In this document: one piece after another, positions 1 through 8,401 of the stretch | Layout: each line of letters opens with the position of its first letter | How positions within the stretch are numbered: the first letter of the stretch is position 1 | Made by a program: the position numbers and the translations under genes | The notes under the pieces: generated by a model | What the model was told of the DNA's origin: nothing | The model's input: only the letters and a program-made list of their open reading frames with translations | Database searches by the model: none | DNA from: Rhizobium sp. PP-CC-3A-592 | GTDB taxonomy: Bacteria; Pseudomonadota; Alphaproteobacteria; Rhizobiales; Rhizobiaceae | Assembly (NCBI RefSeq): GCF_003217095.1 | Contig: NZ_QJSR01000001.1 | Coordinates: 1,464,009 to 1,528,008 of the forward strand | Length of the DNA: 64,000 nucleotides | Reading direction: 5' to 3'

Positions 1-272
1 AGCACGCGCAGCGTCGTCAGCATGCCGTCCACCTCGCGCTCCACGGCCCGCGTCACCGAGCCGGTCGAGGCTTTCAGAAGCGCGGTGACCACGCGCTCCT
101 GATCGTCCATGCTGCGTTTCAGCACCACCATGGAGAAGAGGAAGGACGGAATGATCGCCACCAGCAGCAAGGCGGCCAGGTAGAAGGCCAGAGGCCGGCG
201 CAGGCGTTCGCGCAGGCTGGAAAGCCCGCTGATGGTTCGTTGGCGCAAGCCTCTGTTCAGCCCAACACCCAA
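1..272 (-). CDS. N-terminal part of a membrane sensor protein, probably a histidine kinase (partial)
   Basis: The reading frame runs off the left edge, so only about 90 N-terminal residues are visible. They show a basic stretch (LRERLRRP), a hydrophobic membrane segment (FYLAALLLVAIIPSFLFSMVV) and then a charged, probably periplasmic helix with ALLKAST and REVDGML. This layout is usual for the input domain of membrane histidine kinases or similar sensors, but no catalytic domain is in view, so the function is inferred. No ATG precedes the membrane segment in this frame; the chosen start is a TTG (complement of 270-272), and a second TTG lies ten codons further in. The gene runs in the same direction as truB but is separated from it by about 250 bases in which I see no gene. 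Confidence 0.45.
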   Translation of the reverse strand, partial: MGVGLNRGLRQRTISGLSSLRERLRRPLAFYLAALLLVAIIPSFLFSMVVLKRSMDDQERVVTALLKASTGSVTRAVEREVDGMLTTLRV

Positions 273-519
273 GATCCCTCGCCCCCGCAGCGCCGCGCAT
301 CCGTCTGGAGACGCTGGAGGCGCTGCCTTTCGACCCCCTTCCGGACGATCAATGCCGGCCCGCTCCCTCGACCGGAACAGATGTCGTCCGACTGGCACGG
401 CCGACGCCCCGAATCACGTCACTAGACCACGCCCGGACCCTGTTTGAAAGGACACGGGTTCGTGTGCGCGCAAGCGGACGGCGTGCCCAGTCAGCGGGGC
501 CCGGCTCAGCGGGGCCGGA

Positions 520-1455
520 TCAGTCGGTGTTGAAGACGCGCTTCGGGCGGAATTCGCCTTCGCCGATCTCGCCGATGGCAACCAGCCGGCCGCGAACGGT
601 GGCATAGGCCTCGTCTTCGGCCAGCGGCGCATCGCGACCGCGCAGGATGATCGGGTTGCCCATGCGGATGCGGTGCGCCTGATCCTCGGTGATGGCGATA
701 TGCGGCAGGTTCGACAGGGCCTCGCCCGTATCGATCAGGAACGCGTCGAGCGCCGCCAGCCGGTCCTCGTCGCTCTCGATGGATTCGAGCGCCGTCAGTT
801 GCGACAGCGGCACCATCTTGTCCTCGGCAAAAGGCGCGACGAAGGAGCGGCGCAGCGAGGCGATGTGGCCGAAGCAGCCGAGATCGCGGCCGAAATCGCG
901 GGCGAGCGAGCGGACATAGGTGCCCTTGCCGCATTCGATCTCGAAATGCGCCAGATGAGGCGTGCAGCCGAGCAGCGACAGACGGAAGATCTCGACCTCG
1001 CGCGGGGGAATGTCGAGCACCTCGCCGCCCCGCGCCAGATCATAGGCGCGTTCGCCGGCGATCTTGATGGCGGAGAACTGCGGGGGGACCTGCTCGATGA
1101 CGCCGGTATAGTTCGGCAGGAGGGCGCGGACGTCCTCCTCGCTCGGGCGCTCGTCGGAGGATTGGACCACCGCGCCTTCCAGGTCGTCGGTCGTGCGCTC
1201 CTCGCCCCAGGCGACGGTGAATTCGTAGATCTTGCGCCCGTCCATCACGTAGGGCACGGTCTTCGTGGCGTCGCCCAGCGCGATCGGCAGCATGCCGGAG
1301 GCCAGCGGATCGAGCGTGCCGGCATGGCCGGCCTTCTGCGCCTTGAAGAGCCACTTGATCTTGGAGACGGCTTCCGTCGATCCGAAATCCAGCGGCTTGT
1401 CGAGGATCAGCCAGCCGGAGACCGGCCGCCCTTTTGGTTTGCGCGGTTTACCCAT
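520..1455 (-). CDS. truB: tRNA pseudouridine(55) synthase TruB
   Basis: TruB isomerises U55 to pseudouridine in the T-loop of elongator tRNAs. The 311 residues match the family length. The motif [12 protein letters not shown] covers residues 43-54 and contains the catalytic aspartate (Asp49, equivalent to E. coli Asp48). The N-terminal SGWLILDKP and the later [12 protein letters not shown] are also family hallmarks. The gene lies 109 bases downstream of rbfA on the same strand, the usual order. The rpsO-pnp pair that usually follows truB in rhizobia is not found; a sensor-like gene lies there instead. Confidence 0.96.
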   Translation of the reverse strand: MGKPRKPKGRPVSGWLILDKPLDFGSTEAVSKIKWLFKAQKAGHAGTLDPLASGMLPIALGDATKTVPYVMDGRKIYEFTVAWGEERTTDDLEGAVVQSSDERPSEEDVRALLPNYTGVIEQVPPQFSAIKIAGERAYDLARGGEVLDIPPREVEIFRLSLLGCTPHLAHFEIECGKGTYVRSLARDFGRDLGCFGHIASLRRSFVAPFAEDKMVPLSQLTALESIESDEDRLAALDAFLIDTGEALSNLPHIAITEDQAHRIRMGNPIILRGRDAPLAEDEAYATVRGRLVAIGEIGEGEFRPKRVFNTD

Positions 1456-1564
1456 CGTCTTGTCGTTCCAATGTTCGTGTCGGTTTCGTGGAAACCCGAA
1501 GGTCTTGCATCATTGTGCAGGCACATCACGTCGTATCACACGACGGCAGACGACCTTTGGCGTC

Positions 1565-1978
1565 CTAGCGGTCGTCGGCCTCGTCGTCGCTCGGGCCGAG
1601 ATCGCGCGCGACATCGGGCGAACGCAGGAGGTCATCGATCTTCTTGTAGTTGTCGAAGCTCGTATCGTCCTCGAAGCGCACTTCCGGCATGTACTTCATC
1701 TGGCGCAGATGCGGCGACAGGCGGCCCCGCAGGAATTTGGCATGCCGGTTCAGCGCTTCGACGATGCCGGCGTGATCGGCGACGCCGAGCGGCGTCACAT
1801 AGGCGGTGGCCACCTTCAGGTCCGTCGACATGCGGACTTCCGAAATCGAGATGACCGTGCTTTCGATCAGCGCATCGCGCACCTCTCCCCGCTGCAGAAC
1901 CTGAACCAGGGCTGCGCGGACTTGTTCGCCGACCCGCAGCATGCGCTGGGTGCGGCCCGAAGAGGTGGATTTGGCCAT
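1565..1978 (-). CDS. rbfA: 30S ribosome-binding factor RbfA
   Basis: RbfA is a small KH-fold protein needed for late 30S maturation and 16S 5' end processing. The start at 1978 ([20 protein letters not shown]) gives 137 residues, a normal length; the frame stays open 47 codons upstream but that stretch has no RbfA character. The segments [21 protein letters not shown] and the later [17 protein letters not shown] are typical of the family. It is followed by truB, as in the nusA-infB-rbfA-truB arrangement. The gene immediately upstream is a divergent amidotransferase rather than infB, so rbfA must have its own promoter in the 180-base divergent gap. Confidence 0.95.
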   Translation of the reverse strand: MAKSTSSGRTQRMLRVGEQVRAALVQVLQRGEVRDALIESTVISISEVRMSTDLKVATAYVTPLGVADHAGIVEALNRHAKFLRGRLSPHLRQMKYMPEVRFEDDTSFDNYKKIDDLLRSPDVARDLGPSDDEADDR

Positions 1979-2156
1979 GATGTATCCAATATCGAGCGCC
2001 GATCTCGGCGCGATTGAGGCGGTGCAATGCCTCTTTCGAGGCTGAAGGTCAAGGCTCGGCGCGCAAAAGTCCCGCAAATGCGGGCTTGTACCACCCTCTT
2101 GAACGTTTCCGCCGCGCATGATCTCTATCCGACAACGTCAAGTCTGCGGAGCCGCC

Positions 2157-2897
2157 ATGCACGTCCTCGTCATCGAAAACATGCCCCATTCGGATCTCGG
2201 TCTCGTCGGTGTCGCGCTGGCGGAAGCGGGCGCGCGTCTCGATATCCGCAAGGCCTATGCCGGCGATGCCCTACCGGCAGAGCCGGAGCCTTACGATGCC
2301 CTGGTGGTGCTGGGCGGGGAGCAGAGCGCGCGCGACGATGCGCTCCATCCCTATCTGCCGACGCTTTGCGATCTGATGCGCCGTTTCACGGAAACGGACC
2401 GGGCGGTGCTGGGCATCTGCCTCGGCAGCCAGCTTCTCGCCCGGGCGCATGGCGGCGACAATCGTCTCGGCGCGGCGCGCGAGTTCGGCTGGCAGGAGAT
2501 CGGGCTGACGGCGGCGGGACAGGTGGACCCGGTTCTGTCTGCGGCCGGCGCACGCTTTCCGGCCTTCCAGTGGCATTCCGACACCTTCACCCTGCCGCAG
2601 GCAGCGGAGGTTCTGGCGGGCAACGACGCGGTTCCGCTACAGGCCTTCCGCATCGGCCGGGCGAGCTACGGGATGCAGTTCCACTTTGAGGCGGGAACGG
2701 CCGTCATCGCCAGATGGAAGGAGATCTACAAGGACCAGATCGACCGGATCGACCCCGATTGGCTGTCCCGCTCCGCAGATCTGGAAGCGCAGCACGGTGC
2801 CGCGTCGGACACGGCGGGCCTTGCGCTCGCACGCGCCTGGGTCCGCAGGATCGTTGTGGCGCGCGATGGGGCGACGGCACGGGTGGATGCGGCCTGA
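2157..2897 (+). CDS. Class I glutamine amidotransferase (GMP synthase-like, stand-alone)
   Basis: The 246-residue protein is a single class I glutamine amidotransferase domain. The nucleophile elbow GICLGSQ carries Cys88, and YGMQFHFE carries His176 and Glu178, which complete the triad. An oxyanion-type VLGGEQSARDD precedes the elbow. Proteins of this type resemble the amidase half of GMP synthase but lack the synthetase half; the natural substrate is not known, and some relatives hydrolyse gamma-glutamyl compounds. The start is the ATG at 2157, because the reading frame upstream has no family similarity. A 10-bp hairpin follows the stop codon. Confidence 0.85.
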   Translation: MHVLVIENMPHSDLGLVGVALAEAGARLDIRKAYAGDALPAEPEPYDALVVLGGEQSARDDALHPYLPTLCDLMRRFTETDRAVLGICLGSQLLARAHGGDNRLGAAREFGWQEIGLTAAGQVDPVLSAAGARFPAFQWHSDTFTLPQAAEVLAGNDAVPLQAFRIGRASYGMQFHFEAGTAVIARWKEIYKDQIDRIDPDWLSRSADLEAQHGAASDTAGLALARAWVRRIVVARDGATARVDAA

Positions 2898-2931
2898 GGC
2901 GCCCGGTCATCGAGCGTCTGTCAGCGGTGAC

Positions 2932-2964
2932 GAAACCCGGGTCCACCATTGCGGCCCGGGTTTC
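2932..2964 (+). terminator. Hairpin downstream of the glutamine amidotransferase gene
   Basis: GAAACCCGGG (2932-2941) is perfectly complementary to CCCGGGTTTC (2955-2964), with a 13-base loop. It starts 35 bases after the amidotransferase stop. The downstream stretch is pyrimidine-rich rather than a clean T-run, so termination may be partial. Its position also argues against starting the next gene at the open TTG inside the loop. Confidence 0.65.
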
Positions 2965-3026
2965 TTCCACCTATGTTCGTCATCATGAACAGGTGGAGGA
3001 CACGCCGGTTTCCAGCGTGCAAGGCA

Positions 3027-3836
3027 ATGATGACGAACCACACCGGCCGGGCCCAGACCCCTTCCTTTCGCGACCGGGCCTTTCGCGACTGGGCCTTTCG
3101 CGACCGGGTCGCCGCCCGCGTCAAGGCCGCCCGACATGCCAGCTTGCCGCTCGCAGGCCTGTGCGCCGGCATGATCCTCGCCAGCCTCTATGGCGCATCC
3201 GGCCCGGTGGCGGCCGCGGATTGCGAGGCAACGCCCAATGCCGGGATCGATTGGAGCGGCTGCAGCAAGGCCAACCTGATGCTACCCTCCAGCACCCTGA
3301 CCAAGGCGGTTCTTTCCGGTGCAAACCTGTCGGCCACCGATCTCGGCGGCTCGGATCTGACCGAGGCGAACCTCGAAAAAGCCACGCTGATCCGCGCGTC
3401 GCTGAGCGGCGCCACGGCCGAAAAGGCGAACTTTTCCCGGATCGAAGCCTATCGCTCCAACTTTTCCGGCATCAAGGCGGCCGGGGCGTCCTTCGCCGGT
3501 GCCGAATTGCAGCGCACCAACCTGACGGAGGCGGACCTGACCGGGGCGGATTTCAGCAAGGCCGAGCTTTCCCGGGTCAACTTCTCGAAATCAACCATCA
3601 CCGGCACGCGCTTCTCGCTGGCAAACCTCGCCCGCGCCAAGCTGACCGGTGCGACATTCAAGGGCCCCATCGCATTCGACGAGGCGTTCCTGTTCCTCAC
3701 GCGCGTCGAAGGGCTGGACCTGTCGGCGGCGACCGGCCTGAAACAGGAGCAGATCGCACTCGCCTGCGGCGACGGGACGACGAAGCTTCCAGCGGGACTG
3801 ACGCCGCCGCCGAACTGGCCCTGCAAGCACGACTAG
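3027..3836 (+). CDS. Exported pentapeptide-repeat protein
   Basis: After a basic N-terminal region and a hydrophobic segment (LPLAGLCAGMILASLYGAS, ending VAAADCE), the protein contains many A(N/D)LXX repeats, for example GANLSATDLGGSDLTEANLEKATL and TNLTEADLTGADFSKAEL, which form a right-handed quadrilateral beta-helix. The N-terminal region also carries three near-identical five-residue units (FRDRA, FRDWA, FRDRV) encoded by a 15-base tandem repeat at about 3065-3112. The start chosen (MMTNHTGRAQ) has AAGG just upstream; another ATG at 2985 is possible. The molecular role of such exported repeat proteins is generally unknown. The gene is convergent with ccdB, with a single base between the two stop codons. 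Confidence 0.75.
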   Translation: MMTNHTGRAQTPSFRDRAFRDWAFRDRVAARVKAARHASLPLAGLCAGMILASLYGASGPVAAADCEATPNAGIDWSGCSKANLMLPSSTLTKAVLSGANLSATDLGGSDLTEANLEKATLIRASLSGATAEKANFSRIEAYRSNFSGIKAAGASFAGAELQRTNLTEADLTGADFSKAELSRVNFSKSTITGTRFSLANLARAKLTGATFKGPIAFDEAFLFLTRVEGLDLSAATGLKQEQIALACGDGTTKLPAGLTPPPNWPCKHD

Positions 3837-3837
3837 T

Positions 3838-4137
3838 CTAGAAGCCCTGGAAGAGGAAATCGAGGGCGGCCGTGATCTCGTCGGAACGTTTTCTGAGATC
3901 GGCGACGGTCGTTCCGATCTCTCGGGTCGGCACCACGGCGATGAACTGCGTGGCCATCACAAGCCGGCTGCCCTCGATCTCGAATGTCGGGTTGAGGCGC
4001 GGGAATGCCGAGGCGATATCGTCCTGAGACAGGAGCGGTATCATCGTGCGCGTGTCCAGATCGGCCAGGATTTCCGCTTGGACGTCGAGCGCCAGAGCCC
4101 CGTCATATTTCAAGCGATGGACGCAGAACCGCGCCAT
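3838..4137 (-). CDS. ccdB: CcdB-family toxin
   Basis: This 99-residue protein aligns along its length with CcdB, the DNA gyrase poison: MARFCVHRLK at the start, then LALDVQAEIL, TMIPLL, the central RLVMATQFIAVVP and the closing VADLRKRSDEITAALDFLFQGF. F-plasmid CcdB ends in Trp-Gly-Ile, residues needed for gyrase poisoning; here the end is Gln97-Gly98-Phe99, so toxicity or target may differ. The ATG overlaps the ccdA stop codon by one base (TGATG), consistent with translational coupling in the normal antitoxin-toxin order. Family assignment is by sequence pattern; activity is not shown. Confidence 0.85.
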   Translation of the reverse strand: MARFCVHRLKYDGALALDVQAEILADLDTRTMIPLLSQDDIASAFPRLNPTFEIEGSRLVMATQFIAVVPTREIGTTVADLRKRSDEITAALDFLFQGF

Positions 4138-4367
4138 CAGAACTGGCGGTAGCGCGCGAGCGGCAGGCCATGTTCGGCGACATAGCGATTGCTGGCGGCA
4201 AAGGCCTCGGCGTTCTCGATCAGCCAAAGACGCTCCCGCTCTGCCTTGACCGCTTTGGCGACGCCGTCGGCTGCCGCACGCGATATATCGATGTTCAGCT
4301 CCAGCGCGTCGGCAACGAGTTTGTCGTCGAGCGAGACGTCAGGCCGTATCCGGGCAGTTTGCGACAT
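4137..4367 (-). CDS. ccdA: CcdA-family antitoxin
   Basis: The 76-residue protein begins with a short DNA-binding ribbon-helix-helix region (VSLDDKLVADALELNIDISRA) and ends with the acidic to aromatic tail ENAEAFAASNRYVAEHGLPLARYRQF, which is the CcdB-binding and neutralising element in CcdA proteins. It lies immediately upstream of ccdB and overlaps it by one base. Paired CcdAB complexes normally repress their own promoter, which should lie in the 113 bases between this gene and the lepA stop. The start at 4367 gives the usual CcdA length. Confidence 0.85.
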   Translation of the reverse strand: MSQTARIRPDVSLDDKLVADALELNIDISRAAADGVAKAVKAERERLWLIENAEAFAASNRYVAEHGLPLARYRQF

Positions 4368-4480
4368 GGGAGCATCCTCGATGGAAGCCCTGACGCGTCC
4401 TGCAGATGGTTTTGCAAAGCTGCAGGCCGCTTCCGGGCGGTAGCGATCAGGATAGACCATCCCACCCGGAAAAAAAGGGG

Positions 4481-6307
4481 CTATTCGTCGCTCATCTTCA
4501 GGGCGGCGATGAAGGCTTCCTGCGGGATATCGACCTTGCCGAACTGGCGCATGCGCTTCTTGCCGGCCTTCTGCTTGTCGAGCAGCTTGCGCTTGCGGCT
4601 GGCGTCGCCGCCGTAGCACTTGGCCGTCACGTCCTTGCGCATGGCCGAGATCGTCTCGCGGGCGATGACGTTGCCGCCGATGGCCGCCTGGATCGGGATC
4701 TTGAACATGTGCCGCGGGATCAGGTCCTTCAGCTTCTCGCACATGTCGCGTCCGCGCTTTTCGGCCGCCGAGCGGTGCACGAGCATGGAGAGCGCATCGA
4801 CCGGCTCGCCATTGACCATGATCGACATCTTCACGAGGTTGCCCTCCTTGTAGCCGTCGAGATGGTAGTCGAAGGAGGCATAGCCCTTGGAGATCGACTT
4901 CAGCCGGTCGTAGAAGTCGAAGACGACTTCGTTGAGCGGCAGCTCATAGGTGAGCATGGCGCGCTTGCCGACATAGGTCAGCTCCGTCTGCACGCCACGG
5001 CGGTCCTGGCAAAGCTTCAGGATGCCGCCGAGATAATCGTCGGGGGTCAGGATCGTCGCCTTGATCCAGGGCTCGTGGATCTCGGAAATCCGTACCGGAT
5101 CCGGCATGTCAGCCGGGTTGTGCAGCTCCTTCTCGGAGCCATCCGTCATGGTCAGCTTGTAGACCACCGAGGGTGCCGTCGCGATCAGGTCGAGGTCGAA
5201 CTCGCGCTCGAGGCGTTCCTGAATGATTTCGAGGTGCAGCAGGCCGAGGAAGCCGCAGCGGAAACCGAAGCCGAGGGCGGCCGAGCTTTCCATTTCGAAG
5301 GAGAAGGACGCGTCGTTGAGACGCAGCTTGCCCATGGCCGAGCGCAGGTCCTCGAAATCGGCGGCATCGACCGGGAAGAGGCCGCAGAACACCACCGGCT
5401 GGGCCGGCTTGAAGCCCGGCAGCGCTTGCGCCGTCGGCTTCTTGTCCTCGGTGATCGTATCGCCGACGCGGGTATCGGCCACTTCCTTGATGGAGCCGGT
5501 GAAGAAGCCGATCTCGCCCGGGCCGAGGCTGTCGACGGCCAGCATCTTCGGCGTGAGAACGCCGACGCGCTCCACCTGATACTTTGCGTCCGTGCCCATC
5601 ATGCGGATCGTCTGGCCCTTGGAGAGCACGCCGTCGATGACGCGCACGAGAACCATGACGCCGAGATAGGTGTCGTACCAGCTATCGACCAGCAGCGCCT
5701 TCAAGGGCGCCTTTTCGCCACCCGGGCTTTTCGGCGCGGGCAGCTGGTGGACGATGGCTTCGAGAACGTCGGGAATGCCAAAGCCGGTCTTGGCCGAAAT
5801 CAGCACCGCCTGGCTCGCATCGATGCCGATGACCTCTTCGATCTGCTCGCGGATGCGGTCGGGTTCGGCCGCCGGCAGGTCGATCTTGTTGAGGACCGTG
5901 ACGATCTCGTGATTGTTGTCGATCGCCTGATAGACGTTGGCCAGCGTCTGCGCCTCGACACCCTGGCTGGCATCCACCACCAGCAGCGAGCCTTCGCAGG
6001 CCGACAGCGAGCGGGAGACTTCATAGGCGAAGTCGACATGGCCGGGCGTGTCGATCAGGTTCAGGATATAGGTTTCGCCATTGTTGGCCTTGTAGTGCAG
6101 ACGCACCGTCTGGGCCTTGATGGTGATACCGCGCTCGCGCTCGATATCCATCGAGTCCAGCACCTGCTCGGACATGTCGCGCTCGGCAAGGCCGCCCGTC
6201 GACTGGATCAACCGGTCGGCAAGCGTCGACTTGCCATGGTCGATGTGGGCGACGATGGAGAAGTTGCGGATATGATCCAGCGGCGTCTTGGAGGATGGTG
6301 TGCTCAT
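4481..6307 (-). CDS. lepA: Elongation factor 4 (LepA) GTPase
   Basis: LepA is a ribosome-associated translational GTPase implicated in initiation and in back-translocation. The 608 residues match the family. G1 is AHIDHGKST (residues 20-28), G3 is DTPGHVDF and G4 is NKIDLP; the C-terminal region contains the LepA-specific stretch [18 protein letters not shown]. The start [12 protein letters not shown] fits other rhizobial LepA proteins. The gene stands alone: ccdAB follows on the same strand and a divergent regulator gene lies upstream. Confidence 0.97.
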   Translation of the reverse strand: MSTPSSKTPLDHIRNFSIVAHIDHGKSTLADRLIQSTGGLAERDMSEQVLDSMDIERERGITIKAQTVRLHYKANNGETYILNLIDTPGHVDFAYEVSRSLSACEGSLLVVDASQGVEAQTLANVYQAIDNNHEIVTVLNKIDLPAAEPDRIREQIEEVIGIDASQAVLISAKTGFGIPDVLEAIVHQLPAPKSPGGEKAPLKALLVDSWYDTYLGVMVLVRVIDGVLSKGQTIRMMGTDAKYQVERVGVLTPKMLAVDSLGPGEIGFFTGSIKEVADTRVGDTITEDKKPTAQALPGFKPAQPVVFCGLFPVDAADFEDLRSAMGKLRLNDASFSFEMESSAALGFGFRCGFLGLLHLEIIQERLEREFDLDLIATAPSVVYKLTMTDGSEKELHNPADMPDPVRISEIHEPWIKATILTPDDYLGGILKLCQDRRGVQTELTYVGKRAMLTYELPLNEVVFDFYDRLKSISKGYASFDYHLDGYKEGNLVKMSIMVNGEPVDALSMLVHRSAAEKRGRDMCEKLKDLIPRHMFKIPIQAAIGGNVIARETISAMRKDVTAKCYGGDASRKRKLLDKQKAGKKRMRQFGKVDIPQEAFIAALKMSDE

Positions 6308-6438
6308 GCGCCCGCATATAGCAGCGCTCCCGACGCCCGCAAAGCGGGAAATGCAGGGCGTTCAGCTTTCGGATACCATAATTCCCGCCGTCAGCAGGAT
6401 CGATTGACTCCACTATAGAAGATTGCAATTCTCTTTTA

Positions 6439-7038
6439 ATGGAATCAGACATGCCCCCGTCCGACGCGGATATCGGCGAAAGACTCCGATCGCTGCGACA
6501 AAACCACGCGACCACCCTCGATGCACTGGCGCAACGCGCCGGCGTCAGCCGCGCCATGATCTCGCGGATCGAGCGCGGCGAGGCCAATCCGACCGCGCAG
6601 CTTCTGGCGCGTCTCTGCCACGCGCTCGGCACGACCCTGTCGCGGTTCTTCGCCGAAGATGCGGCACCGGAAAGCCCTTTGCGGCGGGCGGAAGACCAGC
6701 ATATCTGGCGGGATCCGGAGACCGGCTATATCCGGCGGGCCGTGTCGCCGGAAGCCACGGGGTCGCCGGTCGATATCGTCGATGTCAGCTTCCCCCCGGG
6801 CGGACGCGTCGTGTTCGAGCCGCAGGCGTTCGACAGCGGCACGACGCAGCATCTCTGGCTGCTCGACGGCCACATGACGATGACGGCGGGCGACGAGACC
6901 TACCATCTCCACCCCGGCGACTGCCTGTTCATGCGGCTGAGCGAGATGATCGTGTTCTCGAACCCGCATGCAGACATGGCCCGCTACGCCATCATCCTCC
7001 ATCGCGGTCATCCGCAAACAAGCAAGGGACGCTCATGA
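6439..7038 (+). CDS. XRE-family regulator with C-terminal cupin domain
   Basis: Residues about 12-66 form a helix-turn-helix (IGERLRSLRQ, then LAQRAGVSRAMISRIERGEANPT), and residues about 110-190 form a small beta-barrel cupin (HLWLLDGHMTMTAGDETYHLHPGDC). This two-domain layout is common in ligand-responsive repressors of amino acid or polyamine genes. Its stop overlaps the ATG of the acetyltransferase gene (ATGA), so the two are co-translated and the regulator may control that pair. The upstream region is AT-rich and divergent from lepA. The ligand cannot be told from sequence. Confidence 0.88.
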   Translation: MESDMPPSDADIGERLRSLRQNHATTLDALAQRAGVSRAMISRIERGEANPTAQLLARLCHALGTTLSRFFAEDAAPESPLRRAEDQHIWRDPETGYIRRAVSPEATGSPVDIVDVSFPPGGRVVFEPQAFDSGTTQHLWLLDGHMTMTAGDETYHLHPGDCLFMRLSEMIVFSNPHADMARYAIILHRGHPQTSKGRS

Positions 7039-7622
7039 CGATGGCCATGAACACCACATTGCCGGCGATTCGCCGCCTGACCGGCGATGAGGCTCGCGCG
7101 GCGATCTCAGCACTTTCGGCGATCCTGATCGACTGCGTTGCCGACGGCGCGTCGGTCGGCTTTCTCTCGCCCTTCGGCGATGAGGATGCGACGACCTACT
7201 GGACCGGTGTCGCTGATGCCGTTGCCGCCGGGCAGACCGTGCTGTTCGCAGCGGAAGTGGATGGCGCAATCCTCGGCACGGTGCAGCTCGGCATCGGATT
7301 GCCCCCGAACCAGCCGCACCGGGCCGACCTGAAGAAGCTTCTCGTCCACCGGCAAGGGCGTGGCCGGGGACTTGCGCGCCTGCTGATGACGGCAGCGGAG
7401 AGCCAGTCGCTCGCGCTCGGGCGGCATCTTCTCGTGCTGGATACGGCAACCGGCAGTCCGGCCGAGGCGATCTATGCGCGGCTCGGCTGGAGCCGTGCCG
7501 GTGTCATTCCAGACTATGCGCTCTTTCCGGATGGGAGCTTCTGTGACTCGACGTTCTTCTACAAGTCGCTCACCCCATCCGACACCTGCGCTCATCCGGC
7601 CGAAACCCGATTTCCATCATAA
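7035..7622 (+). CDS. GNAT-family N-acetyltransferase
   Basis: The 195-residue protein has the GNAT acetyl-CoA binding core: LKKLLVHRQGRGRGLARLLM, where (R/Q)GRGRG is the pyrophosphate-binding loop, followed by LLVLDTATGSPAEAIYARLGWSRAGVIPDYAL. Such a C-terminal pattern is common in GNATs that act on small molecules. The ATG at 7035 overlaps the regulator stop by four bases (ATGA), so the two are probably translationally coupled. The acceptor substrate is unknown. Confidence 0.88.
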   Translation: MTMAMNTTLPAIRRLTGDEARAAISALSAILIDCVADGASVGFLSPFGDEDATTYWTGVADAVAAGQTVLFAAEVDGAILGTVQLGIGLPPNQPHRADLKKLLVHRQGRGRGLARLLMTAAESQSLALGRHLLVLDTATGSPAEAIYARLGWSRAGVIPDYALFPDGSFCDSTFFYKSLTPSDTCAHPAETRFPS

Positions 7623-7676
7623 GGCCGCAATCAATGCTATGAGGAACAGGGAGCAATTTTGGGGACTCTTGATTCG

Positions 7677-8342
7677 ATGATGAAGAAACTCGCCATCGTG
7701 GCCGTCTCGGCCATCTACCTTTCCGGCTGCACGACGACCGACCCGTATACGGGCGAACAGAAGATGTCGAACACGGCAGGCGGCGCACTGATCGGTGCCG
7801 GCCTCGGTGCCGCAACCGGCCTTCTCGTCGGCGGCAGCGCCCGTGGCCGGCGTGATTCCGCGCTGGTCGGTGCCGGCATCGGCGCACTCGGCGGCGGCCT
7901 CATCGGCAACTACATGGACAGCCAGGAAAACGAGTTGCGCGCGCAGCTTCAGGGCACCGGCGTCTCCGTCACCCGCCAGGGCGACCGCATCATCCTGAAC
8001 ATGCCGTCGAACATCACGTTCGCGACCGACCAGGATCAGGTCATGCCCGGCTTCTACTCGACGCTGAACTCGGTGGCGATCGTGCTGCGCAAGTTCAACA
8101 AGACGCTCGTCGATGTCGATGGCCACACGGACTCGACCGGCAGCGCCGGCCACAATCAGGCTTTGTCGGAACGCCGCGCCGCCTCGGTTGCCAATTATTT
8201 GGGGTCGCAGGGCGTGGACCAGCGCCGCATGTCGGCCATGGGCTATGGCGCCGAACGCCCGGTCGCTTCCAACTCCAGCGAAGCCGGCCGCGCCCAGAAC
8301 CGTCGCGTGGAAATCTCCATCGCGCCGATCAAGGAACAGTAA
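7677..8342 (+). CDS. OmpA-family outer membrane lipoprotein with glycine zipper
   Basis: A lipoprotein signal ends in YLSGC (Cys18 counted from the ATG at 7677). It is followed by a glycine-zipper segment (GGALIGAGLGAATGLLVGG and GAGIGALGGGLIGNYMD), which probably inserts in or packs on the membrane. The C-terminal OmpA-like peptidoglycan-binding domain is seen in VDGHTDSTGSAGHNQALSERRAASV and NRRVEI. The arrangement resembles E. coli YiaD. Likely role: linking the outer membrane to peptidoglycan. The TTG 18 bases upstream is also in frame but MMKKLAIVAV is a normal signal start. A strong terminator follows. Confidence 0.88.
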   Translation: MMKKLAIVAVSAIYLSGCTTTDPYTGEQKMSNTAGGALIGAGLGAATGLLVGGSARGRRDSALVGAGIGALGGGLIGNYMDSQENELRAQLQGTGVSVTRQGDRIILNMPSNITFATDQDQVMPGFYSTLNSVAIVLRKFNKTLVDVDGHTDSTGSAGHNQALSERRAASVANYLGSQGVDQRRMSAMGYGAERPVASNSSEAGRAQNRRVEISIAPIKEQ

Positions 8343-8369
8343 GCGTCCTTTTTCTTCGGAAATGATGAG

Positions 8370-8398
8370 AGCCGGTGCCGCAAGGTACCGGCTTTTTT
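8370..8398 (+). terminator. Intrinsic terminator of the OmpA-like lipoprotein gene
   Basis: AGCCGGTGCC pairs with GGTACCGGCT across a four-base loop (one mismatch in ten), directly followed by a T-run (8393-8398). It lies 28 bases after the stop codon and just before the convergent epmB gene. Confidence 0.88.
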
Positions 8399-8401
8399 CG
8401 T

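Noticed and set aside
2949-3026. A longer N-terminus for the pentapeptide-repeat protein starting at a TTG
   Set aside because: The TTG lies inside the loop of the terminator hairpin of the previous gene and has no ribosome site.
4406-6418. A 670-codon open frame antisense to lepA
   Set aside because: Composition is that of a high-GC shadow frame (rich in His, Arg, Leu, Asp) and it lies wholly opposite a conserved GTPase gene; no ribosome site or family motif.
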